A stretch of 64,000 nt of DNA from Saprospiraceae bacterium (GCA_016706365.1 JADJJU010000003.1:62001-126000); one strand, 5' to 3'. Numbered from the stretch's first letter, positions 20,283-29,993 are shown. The notes: generated from the letters alone by a model not told the origin. Numbers and translations: made by a program.

Positions 20283-20319
20283 ACACCCATCATTTGATAC
20301 AATTTCAGATGATGGGTGT
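20283..20319 (+). terminator. 11-bp hairpin between yceI and DUF5777 gene
   Basis: ACACCCATCAT and ATGATGGGTGT form a perfect 11-bp stem with a 15-base loop, followed only by CTTTGG. With a weak T-tract it may act as a partial terminator or an mRNA-stabilising element that sets the ratio of upstream to downstream products. Confidence 0.55.
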
Positions 20320-20343
20320 CTTTGGTTATTCAACTACTGAAAA

Positions 20344-21237
20344 ATGAAAAAGATACTCTACTTAATTTTCCTTGGCTGTACCTGTTTATTTCAAGTAAAT
20401 GCACAGGACGATACTGATTTGCTTTCTATGCTCGGAGAGGAAGAGACTATTGATTATACAAGTGCCGCATTCAAAACCAACAGAGTTATCAATCTACACT
20501 CACTTGAAAATACAGCGAGAGGTGTTCTTGATTTTAAGATCTCTCACAGATTCGGATTTATAAATGGAGGAGCTTATGAGTTTTTTGGCCTGGATAATGC
20601 TACCATTAGACTGGGATTGGATTATGGTATAACAAATAATTTTCAAATAGGAATTGGCAGGAGTGGTTTTGAGAAAACTTTTGATGGTTATATGAAGTAC
20701 CGACTTTTACGACAGAGCACAGGTAAAAGAAGAATGCCCATAACGCTTTCTATTTTGGCTGCTAGTGCAATCAGGGGTCAAAAATGGACAAGGGATGAGG
20801 TTGAATATCCGTTTTTTGCCAGATTCAATTACACATATCAACTAATACTGGGCAGGAAATTTAGCGACAATTTTTCTCTGCAACTCAGCCCTACCGTGGT
20901 ACACAGAAATCTTGTACTTACCCGCACTGAAATGAATGATGTGTTCGCATTGGGGATTGCCATGAGACAAAGGATTACCAGAAGGCTTGCACTGAATGTT
21001 GAGTACATATATGTCTTACCTGATCAAATTGCTCCGGGGCTGAAGCATTCATTGTCTATAGGTTGTGATATCGAAACCGGAGGCCACGTTTTTCAGTTGC
21101 ATTTTACTAATTCAACTGCTATGAATGAGAAAGGTTTTATTGCTGAAACCACCGGTGACTGGCTGAAAGGAGGCATCAGATTTGGATTCAATGTATCCAG
21201 AGTATTCACAATCGTCAAACCAAAGTTGGAGGATTGA
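20344..21237 (+). CDS. DUF5777-type outer-membrane beta-barrel protein
   Basis: 297 residues with a signal peptide (ending QVNAQ). The mature protein shows alternating hydrophobic strands typical of an outer-membrane barrel and family landmarks such as FKTNRVINLHSLENTARGVL, LDYGITNNFQIGIGRSG and HVFQLHFTNSTAMNEKGF. DUF5777 barrels in Bacteroidota commonly sit with YceI and cytochrome c genes, as here. Function is not established; a channel or a surface anchor for the upstream periplasmic proteins is a reasonable guess. The frame is intact. Confidence 0.8.
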   Translation: MKKILYLIFLGCTCLFQVNAQDDTDLLSMLGEEETIDYTSAAFKTNRVINLHSLENTARGVLDFKISHRFGFINGGAYEFFGLDNATIRLGLDYGITNNFQIGIGRSGFEKTFDGYMKYRLLRQSTGKRRMPITLSILAASAIRGQKWTRDEVEYPFFARFNYTYQLILGRKFSDNFSLQLSPTVVHRNLVLTRTEMNDVFALGIAMRQRITRRLALNVEYIYVLPDQIAPGLKHSLSIGCDIETGGHVFQLHFTNSTAMNEKGFIAETTGDWLKGGIRFGFNVSRVFTIVKPKLED

Positions 21238-21287
21238 TTAGTTCCTTATTTGTTAGACATTATATTTTCAAATTTACTTCTTGATTC

Positions 21288-21296
21288 TAAATTTGC
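21288..21296 (+). promoter_or_regulatory. Promoter -7 match upstream of ndpA-like gene
   Basis: TAAATTTGC matches TAnnTTTGC exactly and lies 49 bases upstream of the ATG at 21345. A second match (TATCTTTG) is at 21303-21310. I see no clear -33 box for either. Confidence 0.4.
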
Positions 21297-21344
21297 ACTA
21301 TCTATCTTTGGGCCTTTATTCATGCCTGGAATATTGATATTGTT

Positions 21345-22377
21345 ATGTTAGATTTTTCTGCTGCCCGCGTATTAACTGCTTGCTTACATCGTATTCCTCA
21401 CCCCGGAGGAGATGCCGCATTGATGTTGTCTGAACAACTATTGGATAATTCTGCGATTGCAGGATTGGAGGCTCATCTTGCTAAATTATTTAAGCCCTTT
21501 AATGTCATCGATAGACAGGCTTTTACTGAACTGGAAGAAAATAAAGTATACAATGACATCAGCAGAATTTTCAAGGATGTCCAGGCTTTGGTTCCATCTT
21601 CTTCAGAAATTGCTGAATATCTCTACAAGCTTTCTGACGATCCGGCTATTCCATCCGGAGACTTCTTAGTGGTTTATTTTCAGGATGTGCAGCTCGATGA
21701 TGAAATGCTGGATGCCATCGGACTATATAAGTGGGAGAAAAAGCATGCATATGGTTCGATTAAAGCTTTCCAGGAATGGTAAGCATGGAAATAGGAGAGG
21801 GCATTGCTTTAGACAAAATAGACAAAGGTTGCATGATCTTCAATACTCTGGCGGATGAAGGTTATACAGTCTGTGTCACTGAAAAACCGCAGCAGGGGTC
21901 GCAGGAAGCTACTGGAAACATGGATTTTTGAGAGTTGCACCTTGTAATGACAATTTTCATCAGACCAGAACTTACCTCGAGCTAGCCAAACAATTTATTC
22001 AGCAACATCTTCCTGAGGAAAGGGGATTGAATAAAGCTGACGAGATATCTTATATGCAGCGAACAGCAGACTACTTTAAGGGAGAAGACACATTTGTCAG
22101 AAATGACTTCGCAAAACAAGTTTTTCAGGAGGATGATGTCATTGACTCTTTTCAAAATTTTGGTAACAACTTCAACTCAAACAGCAATATAGATCTCGAA
22201 GATCATTTTGAAATTTCAGATCAGGCTTTCAAAAAGCAGGCAAAGTTTTTCAAGAGCATTCTTAAACTGGATAAAAATTTTCACATCTATATTCATGGCA
22301 ACAGGGAGATGATTGAAAAAGGAGTTGATGAGCAGGGGAGGAAATTTTACAAGATATTTTATCAACAGGAAGCGTAA
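21345..22377 (+). CDS. 37-kDa nucleoid-associated (NdpA/YejK-like) protein (frameshifted)
   Basis: The reading frames together give about 344 residues of the nucleoid-associated protein family. The N-terminal segment is MLDFSAARVLTACLHRIPHP. After the stop at 21782 the frame with GIALDKIDKGCMIFNTLADE continues the family, then WKHGFLRVAPCNDNFHQTRT picks up to the stop at 22377. Two single-base losses, near 21773-21780 and near 21910 (GCTACTGG should read GCTTACTGG), explain the breaks. The family binds nucleoid DNA in E. coli; here it is by homology only. The protein is acidic and cytoplasmic. Confidence 0.75.
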
Positions 22378-22774
22378 TTAAGGCATAAGGCGTAGGTGAT
22401 AAGTTAACAGCCGGTTAGATATAAGTTATGAGAGATGAAATATAAGATGAAAGCCTAATATCCATTCCGATCATGGTTGCAATGTAGTGGTAAATAAATA
22501 TCTGCCCTCGTTATTAAACAACAGCCGTTTATAGATAAGTGTTAAGTAATCAGTCAGAAAGCGTAAGTCATTGATTGTAAGGATTATAATTCATATGACT
22601 CATCCGACAATCCTTACAATTTTTATCAATCCCATCAATCTTCCCACACCCGCTGCAAATTACTCACACCCAAAACTTCAATCCTTTCAATCTTCTCACA
22701 CACTCTTCAAAAAACTCAAACCCAATACCCCAATCCCATCAATCTTTCAATCTTAATGACACGTACTTAAAAAT
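22378..22774. repeat. Intergenic region with AACAGCC and AATC-rich repeats
   Basis: This gene-free stretch carries AACAGCCGGTTAG (about 22406) and AACAACAGCCGTTTA (about 22519). A pyrimidine-rich block of irregular ATCAATC/CAATCTT units follows (22620-22755). That block is the inverted counterpart of the AGATTGA block at 6800-6880. A predicted 61-residue reading frame across it is low complexity and rejected. Confidence 0.55.
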
Positions 22775-23425
22775 ATGAAAATCATTGAACTGGAAATATT
22801 GACGGATGATCTGGAAGCTACTGCCCGCTTTTATAATGGAACCTTAGGTTTTCCCTTTCTGGGTTCTACACCTCAAACACGGGTATTTTCTATAGGTGAT
22901 TCGATTCTGACATTCCGAAAATCAGAAAATCAACATCCTGTTTATCATTTTGCATTCAATATTCCGCATGACAAGCTCTATGAGTCACTGGAATGGATTT
23001 CACAAAAGGTAGATCCTTTATTCTTACCCGAAGGAGGTCATGTTGCAGATTTTAGCAGTTGGAACGCGAATGCCTTTTATTTCAAAGACAACAATGGCAA
23101 CATTCTCGAATTCATAGCAAGGTATGATATTGCATTAAAAGAAAATAAACCATTTGATGATCAATCAATCCTTTCAATCAGTGAAATCGGAATTGTGGTA
23201 AAGGATCCGCTGAGCTTTGCCAATGATCTTGTTGTGAATCAAAATCTGAATTACTTTGTAAAAAGTAAAGCGGCTGAAGAGTTTGTAGTGCTTGGGAACA
23301 ACGATGGTTTGTTTATAATTGTATCGCATCAAAGACCCTGGTATCCTACCTCAACTCCAGCCATTTCCTTTCCCATCAAAGTCACTGTGATGCAGAATGA
23401 GTTGATAAAGACATTTCAGTTTTAG
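22775..23425 (+). CDS. VOC (glyoxalase/dioxygenase superfamily) protein
   Basis: 216 residues with two VOC-type beta-alpha-beta-beta-beta halves. The first is clear: IIELEILTDDLEATARFYNG, VYHFAFNI and FKDNNGNILEFI, with metal-ligand candidates His and Glu in HFAF and ILEFIAR. The second half (about 126-216, ISEIGIVVKDPLSFAND) is more divergent. Fits a small-molecule-binding or metal-dependent enzyme such as a ring-cleavage or lactoylglutathione-type protein, but the reaction cannot be named. Cytoplasmic and monocistronic. Confidence 0.72.
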   Translation: MKIIELEILTDDLEATARFYNGTLGFPFLGSTPQTRVFSIGDSILTFRKSENQHPVYHFAFNIPHDKLYESLEWISQKVDPLFLPEGGHVADFSSWNANAFYFKDNNGNILEFIARYDIALKENKPFDDQSILSISEIGIVVKDPLSFANDLVVNQNLNYFVKSKAAEEFVVLGNNDGLFIIVSHQRPWYPTSTPAISFPIKVTVMQNELIKTFQF

Positions 23426-23462
23426 TCAAATCAACCTATTTTGACATTCGATTTCTTATTGA

Positions 23463-23518
23463 TTATTGACTGTTCACGATTCACCATTCACTATTCACTA
23501 TTCACGATTCACCAGCAT
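23463..23518. repeat. Short tandem repeat of TTCAC-type units
   Basis: ATTCACTATTCAC-like units of about 10 bases are repeated four to six times with small changes between convergent genes. No spacers of even length are present, so this is not a CRISPR array. Confidence 0.7.
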
Positions 23519-23525
23519 AATATCC

Positions 23526-24629
23526 TCAAAAAGTAAATCTCCCATTCTCATAGATTACAGTTCCGTCCGCTCTGATCACTCCACCCTGTGTCATATCTGA
23601 GATCATATCCAGGTGAATGGCCGATGTGTTTTTGCCTCCTGCCTGCGGATAGGATTGTCCGATGGCCATATGAATGCTACCTCCGATTTTTTCGTCAAAT
23701 AGTATATTCTTCGTGAATCTGTTGATTCTGGTGTTTGTTCCGACGGCTGCTTCACCAAATCTTCTGCTCCCTTCAATGGTGAATATTTTATCCAACACTT
23801 CTTTCCCGCGTTGGGCATCCCATTTTACAATTTCACCTTTTTCAACCCAAAGCGTGATTCCTTCCATCTCATGTCCTTCAAATAAAAGCGGATAATTGAA
23901 ATGTACAAAGCCTTCTGCAGATTCTTCAACAGGAGAAGTATAGACTTCTCCTGAAGGCATATTGGTTGTACCATGTGAATTGATCCAGGTACGACCTTGA
24001 GTATTGAACTTGATGTCCATCATTGGAGATTGATATTGAATCTCAGTTTTACTGTTAAGTAAATCCACAATATGCTGCTGATCTGCTTTTAATTGCAGCC
24101 ATGAACCCGTAGGATCGGGATCAAATAAGCAACAGGCATTAAATACAAAATGCTCATATTCTTCCAAACTCATACCAGCTTCCTGAGCCTGACCGAGGGT
24201 AGGGTACATGCAAAATGTACGTTTCAATGATCTGTCACCGGCTCTGTCAAAATAATTTTTTTGCATCGGAGCAGTAGCTTTCTGTCTGATAGCTGATCTT
24301 TCAGGAGTCATGTAAGTCTGTTCCCTGAGATTGAATGGCGCTTTGATCAATATGTATGCGTCAAATTCTGCCATGGCAGTCTTTTGCAAAGTTGGAAGAT
24401 GTTGAAGTTGAGCTTCTGTTTTAGCCTCTATGCTGAATATTCTTTCTTGCTCTCTTATACTGAGATTAAATTCAGGGATGGCTCCGAGTTGAAGGGCCTT
24501 TCGGTAAACTTCCCGGACCAAGGGCTCTCCAAGTGTCGAGGATTGGATATATACCTTGTCTCCTTCCTTTAGTTCTACGCAATAGTTGCATAGCAGCTCT
24601 GCATATTTTTCCAAAATGGACTGTGACAT
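23526..24629 (-). CDS. Aminopeptidase, peptidase family M29
   Basis: 367 residues, matching the length of the AmpS/PepS-type M29 exopeptidases that release N-terminal residues using a two-metal centre. Family landmarks include the N-terminal YAELLCNYCVELKEGDKVYI and, in the C-terminal half, metal-ligand motifs NMPSGEVYTSP, GEAAVGTNTRIN, GGSIHMAIGQSYP and SAIHLDMISDM. No signal peptide, so cytoplasmic peptide turnover is likely. The frame is intact and the start ATG is at 24629. The next gene upstream on the same strand, YraN-like, is 75 bases away. Confidence 0.92.
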   Translation of the reverse strand: MSQSILEKYAELLCNYCVELKEGDKVYIQSSTLGEPLVREVYRKALQLGAIPEFNLSIREQERIFSIEAKTEAQLQHLPTLQKTAMAEFDAYILIKAPFNLREQTYMTPERSAIRQKATAPMQKNYFDRAGDRSLKRTFCMYPTLGQAQEAGMSLEEYEHFVFNACCLFDPDPTGSWLQLKADQQHIVDLLNSKTEIQYQSPMMDIKFNTQGRTWINSHGTTNMPSGEVYTSPVEESAEGFVHFNYPLLFEGHEMEGITLWVEKGEIVKWDAQRGKEVLDKIFTIEGSRRFGEAAVGTNTRINRFTKNILFDEKIGGSIHMAIGQSYPQAGGKNTSAIHLDMISDMTQGGVIRADGTVIYENGRFTF

Positions 24630-24704
24630 ATGTTGGTTTTAAATTGAGGTAAAAGTAGGGATATGAGCATGGTTCCCCAAGAAACAATGTATTTATCGGA
24701 AATA

Positions 24705-25070
24705 TTATTCAAATGGGAAGAAAGCATCTTTGATATGATGTATTTCAGGACCTTTTCCCGGCAATATTACAACTGAAATAACATCGAATCTAATTTCTCC
24801 ATCGTACTCTTTTTCAGACATATATGAGCCAGCTGCATCCAGCATTAATGCTTCTTTTTGAATTGAAACAAATGCATCAGGAGTTCCATATTTTGTGGAA
24901 GATCTTGTTTTTACTTCTATGAAAATCAAGATTCCATCCTGCTCTGCAATAATATCAATCTCCGCCCGCTTAAATCTCCAATTGATATTCAAAATGGAAT
25001 AGCCTTGTGATTGCAAGTATTTCATTGCCAGGGATTCACCATCCTTTCCTAATTGATGCTTATGAGGCAT
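24705..25070 (-). CDS. yraN: YraN/UPF0102 family endonuclease-like protein
   Basis: 121 residues of the YraN family, which has a restriction-endonuclease-like fold. Visible motifs: GKDGESLAMKYLQSQGYSIL, the acidic core RAEIDIIAEQDGILIFIEVK (D...ExK catalytic set) and RFDVISVVI. The usual genomic partner in other bacteria is ribonuclease HII; it is not seen here. Probable DNA-processing role inferred from fold only. The divergent neighbour starts 56 bases away. Confidence 0.88.
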   Translation of the reverse strand: MPHKHQLGKDGESLAMKYLQSQGYSILNINWRFKRAEIDIIAEQDGILIFIEVKTRSSTKYGTPDAFVSIQKEALMLDAAGSYMSEKEYDGEIRFDVISVVILPGKGPEIHHIKDAFFPFE

Positions 25071-25126
25071 GTTATTTTTAATATCTTTAGCCGATCAAAA
25101 AGTAAATATATAAATATACCACATAT

Positions 25127-26116
25127 ATGATGCAAGAATTAATTGAGCGCTTTATTCCGCAAGTTTATGAAGCACTTGAAATAGGACATAAGGCAGTGAT
25201 CCATCCGCACAGCTCAGAGATACAAAATGTATTTATCAGTGGAATGGGTGGCTCAGGAATCGGAGCTAATTTTGTTCAGGACTTTGTCAAAGAGGTAGCA
25301 TCGGTTCCGTTACTCGTCGGAAAAGGTTACTCCATTCCATCCTGGATAAATAAAAATACGCTTGCAATTGTATCCAGTTATTCAGGGAATACAGAAGAAA
25401 CTCTGGCTTGTTTTGAGCAATTATTGAGCACCGGAGCCAAAATAGTGGCGGTTTCTTCCGGAGGAAAAATAATTGAATTGGCAAAGCAACATAAACTTGA
25501 TCATATCATTCTCCCGGGTGGATGGCCTTCTCCGCGTGCTTGTCTGGGATTTTCTTTCACACAACAAATGTGTATACTTGAAAAGCTGGGTATCATACCA
25601 AATGAACTGATTCAACAGATTCGCTCAGGTAATCAATTACTGGAAGCAGACTCAGAAAATATCCAGGAAAAGGCAAGGCATATTGCTCAGATTCTGCAGG
25701 ATAAAATCCCTGTAATTTATACAACGGATAGGATGGAAGCTGTCGCAATCAGATTCAGACAGCAGGTAAATGAAAATGCAAAAATGCTCTGCTGGCATCA
25801 TGTGATTCCTGAAATGAATCATAATGAATTGGTAGGATGGAGAAATCCTTATCAGCAAATGGGGGTAATTGTGTTCAGAAACAGGGATGATGTACCTAGA
25901 AATGCAGCGAGAATTGATATCAATAAAACTATCATCACGGAATATACCAATACCTGGATTGAAGTCTATTCAAAGGGTAATAATCTGATAGAAAAATCAA
26001 TGTATCTCGTTCACCTGGGAGATTGGATATCCATGCACTTATCAATATTTAGAAATGTTGATCCGGACGAAATAAAAGTGATTGATTATTTGAAGGAAGA
26101 ATTATCTCATCTGTGA
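25127..26116 (+). CDS. Bifunctional phosphoglucose/phosphomannose isomerase (SIS domain)
   Basis: 329 residues of the PGI/PMI family, which interconverts glucose-6-P, mannose-6-P and fructose-6-P. Two SIS domains are present. The first has SGMGGSGIGANFVQDF and VSSYSGNTEETLACF (sugar-phosphate loop). The signature PEMNHNELVGW, with the family's catalytic His and Glu, lies in the second. The start ATG is at 25127. Divergent from YraN. Together with GalE and FabG elsewhere in the window, this is ordinary central metabolism. A hairpin follows the stop. Confidence 0.9.
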   Translation: MMQELIERFIPQVYEALEIGHKAVIHPHSSEIQNVFISGMGGSGIGANFVQDFVKEVASVPLLVGKGYSIPSWINKNTLAIVSSYSGNTEETLACFEQLLSTGAKIVAVSSGGKIIELAKQHKLDHIILPGGWPSPRACLGFSFTQQMCILEKLGIIPNELIQQIRSGNQLLEADSENIQEKARHIAQILQDKIPVIYTTDRMEAVAIRFRQQVNENAKMLCWHHVIPEMNHNELVGWRNPYQQMGVIVFRNRDDVPRNAARIDINKTIITEYTNTWIEVYSKGNNLIEKSMYLVHLGDWISMHLSIFRNVDPDEIKVIDYLKEELSHL

Positions 26117-26120
26117 GCAT

Positions 26121-26148
26121 AAAAAAGTCCCGGGGTTCAGCCGGGACT
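26121..26148 (-). terminator. Hairpin with A6 on its left (minus-strand terminator shape)
   Basis: AGTCCCGG-GGTTCAG-CCGGGACT is an 8-bp stem beginning 9 bases after the isomerase stop. The T-tract side is the A6 at 26121-26126, so it has intrinsic-terminator shape on the minus strand. On the plus strand it lacks a T-tract. It may still end the isomerase transcript. Confidence 0.5.
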
Positions 26149-26313
26149 CGTTCAGGTTGGTTTTGCTCATGGGAATTGGTAAGTTCCGTTCTTCGTCTAA
26201 AGTCGTCAATAATTCATATTAAAGTATATCCAAATATGATGCCAAACTTTCAATTTTATGCATTAAAATAATTTTAATTATATAAAATACAGATAATCAA
26301 TTAAATAAAAATT

Positions 26314-27066
26314 ATGGCTTTATTAGAAAATAAAACGGTGTTGATTACCGGTGGCTCAAGAGGAATTGGAGCATCGATTGTAAGAAGGCTTGCCTCAGAA
26401 GGAGCTACTATTGCATTCACATATGTATCAGAAGGATCTGAAGCTGCTTCTCAGGCACTGGTTGAGGAATTGAGTGCAACAGGAACGCAGATAAAAGCTT
26501 ACAAATCTGATGCTGCTTCATTCCAGGAGGCAGAGCAACTTGTTCAATCTGTAATGGCTGACTTTGGCAAAATGGATGTCTTGATTAATAATGCAGGTAT
26601 TACTAAAGATACACTGATGCTCAGAATGACAGAACAACAGTGGGACGATGTTATCAATGTCAATCTTAAGTCTGTTTTCAATCTTACAAAACATGCAATG
26701 CGCCCGATGCTGAAAGCCCAATCAGGTTCGATCATCAATATGTCCTCCGTTGTGGGTGTATTTGGAAATGCAGGGCAAGCGAATTATGCAGCTTCTAAAG
26801 CCGGTATCATCGGATTTACAAAATCCATTGCCAAGGAGGTCGGATCCCGACAAATCAGATGCAATGCCATAGCTCCCGGTTTTATTGAAACAGATATGAC
26901 GCATGTGTTGGATGAAAAAACGAAGGAAATGTTTTTAACCAATATTCCCATGAAACGTCTTGGAACAGGCGAGGAGGTTGCTAATGCTGCCTTGTTTCTT
27001 GCTTCAGACCTATCGAAGTATATCACAGGCCAGGTCCTCAGTGTTTGTGGTGGATTGAATACTTAA
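26314..27066 (+). CDS. fabG: 3-oxoacyl-[acyl-carrier-protein] reductase
   Basis: NADPH-dependent short-chain reductase of fatty-acid elongation; 250 residues, typical length. The dinucleotide-binding motif TGGSRGIG (12-19), NNAG (92-95) and the catalytic Ser144-Tyr158-Lys162 set in NMSSVVG and NYAASKAG are all present. The C-terminal ETDMTHVLDE and ITGQVLSVCGG match FabG. The start ATG is at 26314. The next gene starts 11 bases beyond the stop on the same strand. Other SDR reductases are possible, but FabG fits best. Confidence 0.92.
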   Translation: MALLENKTVLITGGSRGIGASIVRRLASEGATIAFTYVSEGSEAASQALVEELSATGTQIKAYKSDAASFQEAEQLVQSVMADFGKMDVLINNAGITKDTLMLRMTEQQWDDVINVNLKSVFNLTKHAMRPMLKAQSGSIINMSSVVGVFGNAGQANYAASKAGIIGFTKSIAKEVGSRQIRCNAIAPGFIETDMTHVLDEKTKEMFLTNIPMKRLGTGEEVANAALFLASDLSKYITGQVLSVCGGLNT

Positions 27067-27077
27067 ACTCAAAGTTT

Positions 27078-28358
27078 ATGCACCAGTTTAAATATTTTGC
27101 TTTTCTATTTTTCTGTCTTTTATTGTCAGCATGTTCACCCGTACTCAAGCAAGCTTGGCTGGATCCGGGTACTATTCTGGCATTACCGGCAGATAGTCTT
27201 GCAAAAATAACTCGTGCGACGGGGTTGTATCAATCATGCCTGGATTGGGAAGATTATGTACCTGATCCTGCATATATGAATCACCTGCCAATGCGCACGG
27301 TTCTGGTGAATGTTCACTTCATGAATAGCACAAGCAAAGCGCACAATTATGATGGTGAAGCCGGGCGGAAGGAGGCACGGGATATGATATACCATGTGAA
27401 TGAAATGATGAAGCACAATAAGAAAATGCATCTCCCACTCGGCAATGAAACGCCTGTGCTCCCTGCCATGATCCAATATGAATTATCCCCTCAACCCGGA
27501 GTGGAGGGAGATGATGGTATTTACTTTCATTATGACGATGAATTATTTTTTATGGTTACCAGAGGTAAGGATCGCAATCTGACAGACCGAAGAGGCATAG
27601 ATAAATATAAAATAAGAGATTCGGTGTTGAATGTATTTATCATGCCTCATCATCCGGACTCTGTAGCCTCAGAAACTTATAAGCCATATGGGTCCGGCAT
27701 AGCATTGGGAACAGCTGTCAAATTATGTGGACTATTCGAGAATGGTCTAAGCACCTGGTATTTAAAAGGAACTTTTGCGCATGAGTTTGCACATGTGTTG
27801 GGTCTTGCACATTCCTGGAGTGGGTATGACGGGTGTGATGATACTCCCAAACATTCCAATTGTTATAATCACACTGATACGCCGCCTTGTGACAAAGAAG
27901 TATCAAATAATATGATGGACTACAATACATGGCAGGAAGCACTTACACCTTGTCAGATTGCCAAGATGCACATCACAATGTCCAATTATAATACCAATGT
28001 CAGAAAAATTGTGAAACCTGATTGGTGTGTGTATGATACAAGTGCCACTATCATTATTACAGATACTATAGTTTGGGGAGGGTCAAAAGATCTCGCAGGT
28101 GACATCATCATAGCTGAAGGTGGTCATCTCACTATCAAATGTAGGGTATCTCTGGCTGAAGGTGCCTCTATTATTGTAAAAAAAGGAGGTACTTTATTTC
28201 TGGATAACGCCTGGCTTCATAATAGTTGCGGTGGAACCTGGAATGGTATCCAAATAGAAACGCTCGGTAAGAGTGTCCCCAACATTCAAAAAACCGGAGA
28301 GGTCCGAATTGAAAACATAGTTCATCCAAATATCCGGGAAAATGGCACTAAACCCTGA
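27078..28358 (+). CDS. Metzincin-like zinc metalloprotease lipoprotein
   Basis: Starting at ATG 27078 (an earlier in-frame codon overlaps fabG), it is a 426-residue lipoprotein (LLLSACSPVL). The metal motif HEFAHVLGLAH (HExxHxxGxxH, residues 235-245) is followed by NNMMDYNTW (about 277), a Met-turn as in pappalysin/M43-type metzincins. Several Cys (GCDDTP...HSNCYNHTDTPPC) suggest disulfides. Residues about 325-420 form a beta-helix-like tail. Probably a surface or periplasmic protease. It overlaps the next gene by 17 bases, so the two are translationally coupled. Confidence 0.8.
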   Translation: MHQFKYFAFLFFCLLLSACSPVLKQAWLDPGTILALPADSLAKITRATGLYQSCLDWEDYVPDPAYMNHLPMRTVLVNVHFMNSTSKAHNYDGEAGRKEARDMIYHVNEMMKHNKKMHLPLGNETPVLPAMIQYELSPQPGVEGDDGIYFHYDDELFFMVTRGKDRNLTDRRGIDKYKIRDSVLNVFIMPHHPDSVASETYKPYGSGIALGTAVKLCGLFENGLSTWYLKGTFAHEFAHVLGLAHSWSGYDGCDDTPKHSNCYNHTDTPPCDKEVSNNMMDYNTWQEALTPCQIAKMHITMSNYNTNVRKIVKPDWCVYDTSATIIITDTIVWGGSKDLAGDIIIAEGGHLTIKCRVSLAEGASIIVKKGGTLFLDNAWLHNSCGGTWNGIQIETLGKSVPNIQKTGEVRIENIVHPNIRENGTKP

Positions 28359-29993
28359 TCATAAATCTGAGCTGTATAGTCGTAAAGCTGATTTCATTTT
28401 TTTTGCAGGCCTGGCTATACTTTTGCTTATAATTTATGGCCCAACACGGCATGGGGGTTTCGTTACTGATTTTTGGGGCTGGCAAAAAGAATATGGAGCC
28501 TGTGGATTGTGGGAATTGTGGCAATGTGCCGACATAAAATCATTGCAACATTTTCAACATTTTTTGATTGCAGCATTTTATAAAGTATTTGGGATTTCGG
28601 GCTGGGCCTGGACGATTGCATCTGTATCACTTTTTCTACTTTTTCTGTGGTCTTTGCTCAAGTTTTGGAGGAAGGTTTTTGAATTCACAGAAAAGAAACC
28701 TCAACAATTTGTCATTTGGGCCTCCATTCTATTGGTAGCTATTTCGCCCTATAATGCTGAGGTTTTGGTGTGGCGAGTGTGCTTACACTACATATTAGCC
28801 GGTATATTCTTGCTCTCATCAGCTACGCAGTGGCTGAAATATTTGTCTTCCGGGCAAAAAAACGATTTTGGGCAGGCAGCCTATTATTTGCAATTTCACT
28901 TGGTACCCTGGAATTAAGTCTTGTGTATCCAGTTTTTATTTTGCCGATTGCCTGGTATATCTATAGATGTCATCACACAACTCTGACAGGCTTTAAAAGC
29001 AGGATGTATTCTTTGATCGCCATGAGCTTCTTTTTGGTCTGCAGCTTTTTTCTCGCTTCAAAATGGGCATTGGGAACCTGGATTGGCCATTATGGAGCTG
29101 AAACACATGCGGGTTTAAACGTCAATGAATTTGCGATTCATTATTATCAATATTTTATCAAGCATATTGCACTAGTCCGATTTCTTCCGCATCACATTAA
29201 AACGACAATCTTTGAAATATTCAGTGCCGGATATTTATATACTATCATTTTATTTGTAGTATTCGGAGTTTCATTATTGATGCTTCGCTCAGCAATTAAG
29301 AGACAATTTGCCCCGGAATGGATTGGGATTTGGGGCTTTCTCGTATTTCTTCTGCCGGTAGGAAACCTATATTTTATGTATCTGCAGTTGAATGAAAATG
29401 ACAGATATGGATTTTTGCCGGCTGCGCTTTTGATGAGTGCTCTAGTCCTTTTAATTTCAAGGCTGAATAAGCAATTCAGTTATGGATTATTCGCTGTTAT
29501 TTTATTTTTCAACGGATTTTATCTTTTGAAAATCAGATCTGTCTGGAAGCAAAATGGAGAAGTCTATCAGGCTTTGGTACAGGACTTCCGATGGTATGAT
29601 GAAGATTTTGTCTTTGTATTGAATATTCCTGACAATTTTGAGGGTACCCCTATGTTTAGAGTCTTGAATTCTGATTCTGGTCTTAAGCAAGCATTGCTAC
29701 ATACGAGAAATGAACCATTCAGAGGTAAATTAGTAGAAGTAGCTATGTACAATATGATAAATGAATCTAATGGAGTCACAGCTTCATGGATCGACGAACA
29801 AACCATCTTTGTTGAAATGCATGAATGGGGAAGCTGGTGGTGGATGAATGGGCAGGGACTTGGGGATCATTCGAATGAGTTCTATGAATTTAAAACAGAG
29901 GGCAAAGGGTATAAGCTGATGATGAAGAATATTCCTCCCGGAGCAGTTTTTATCTATCAGGATGGTAAGCAGTGGAAGGAGCTTGCGAAGTAA
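28342..29993 (+). CDS. Polytopic membrane protein, GT-C-glycosyltransferase-like (frameshifted)
   Basis: About 550 residues with roughly nine or ten membrane helices and a soluble C-terminal domain of about 150 residues. The layout resembles GT-C glycosyltransferases, though I cannot point to the catalytic aspartate with certainty; DFWGWQKE after the first helix is a candidate. The frame breaks at the A7 run 28856-28862 (should be A8), after which ...FWAGSLLFAISLGTLEL continues the same protein. It overlaps the metalloprotease gene by 17 bases. Family assignment is tentative. Confidence 0.6.

Noticed and set aside
22571..22756. A 61-codon plus-strand reading frame
   Set aside because: It lies in a simple AATC-rich repeat and translates to Pro/Ser/Thr low complexity.
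23463..23518. Possible CRISPR array
   Set aside because: The repeats are about 10 bases, irregular and have no spacers of even length.
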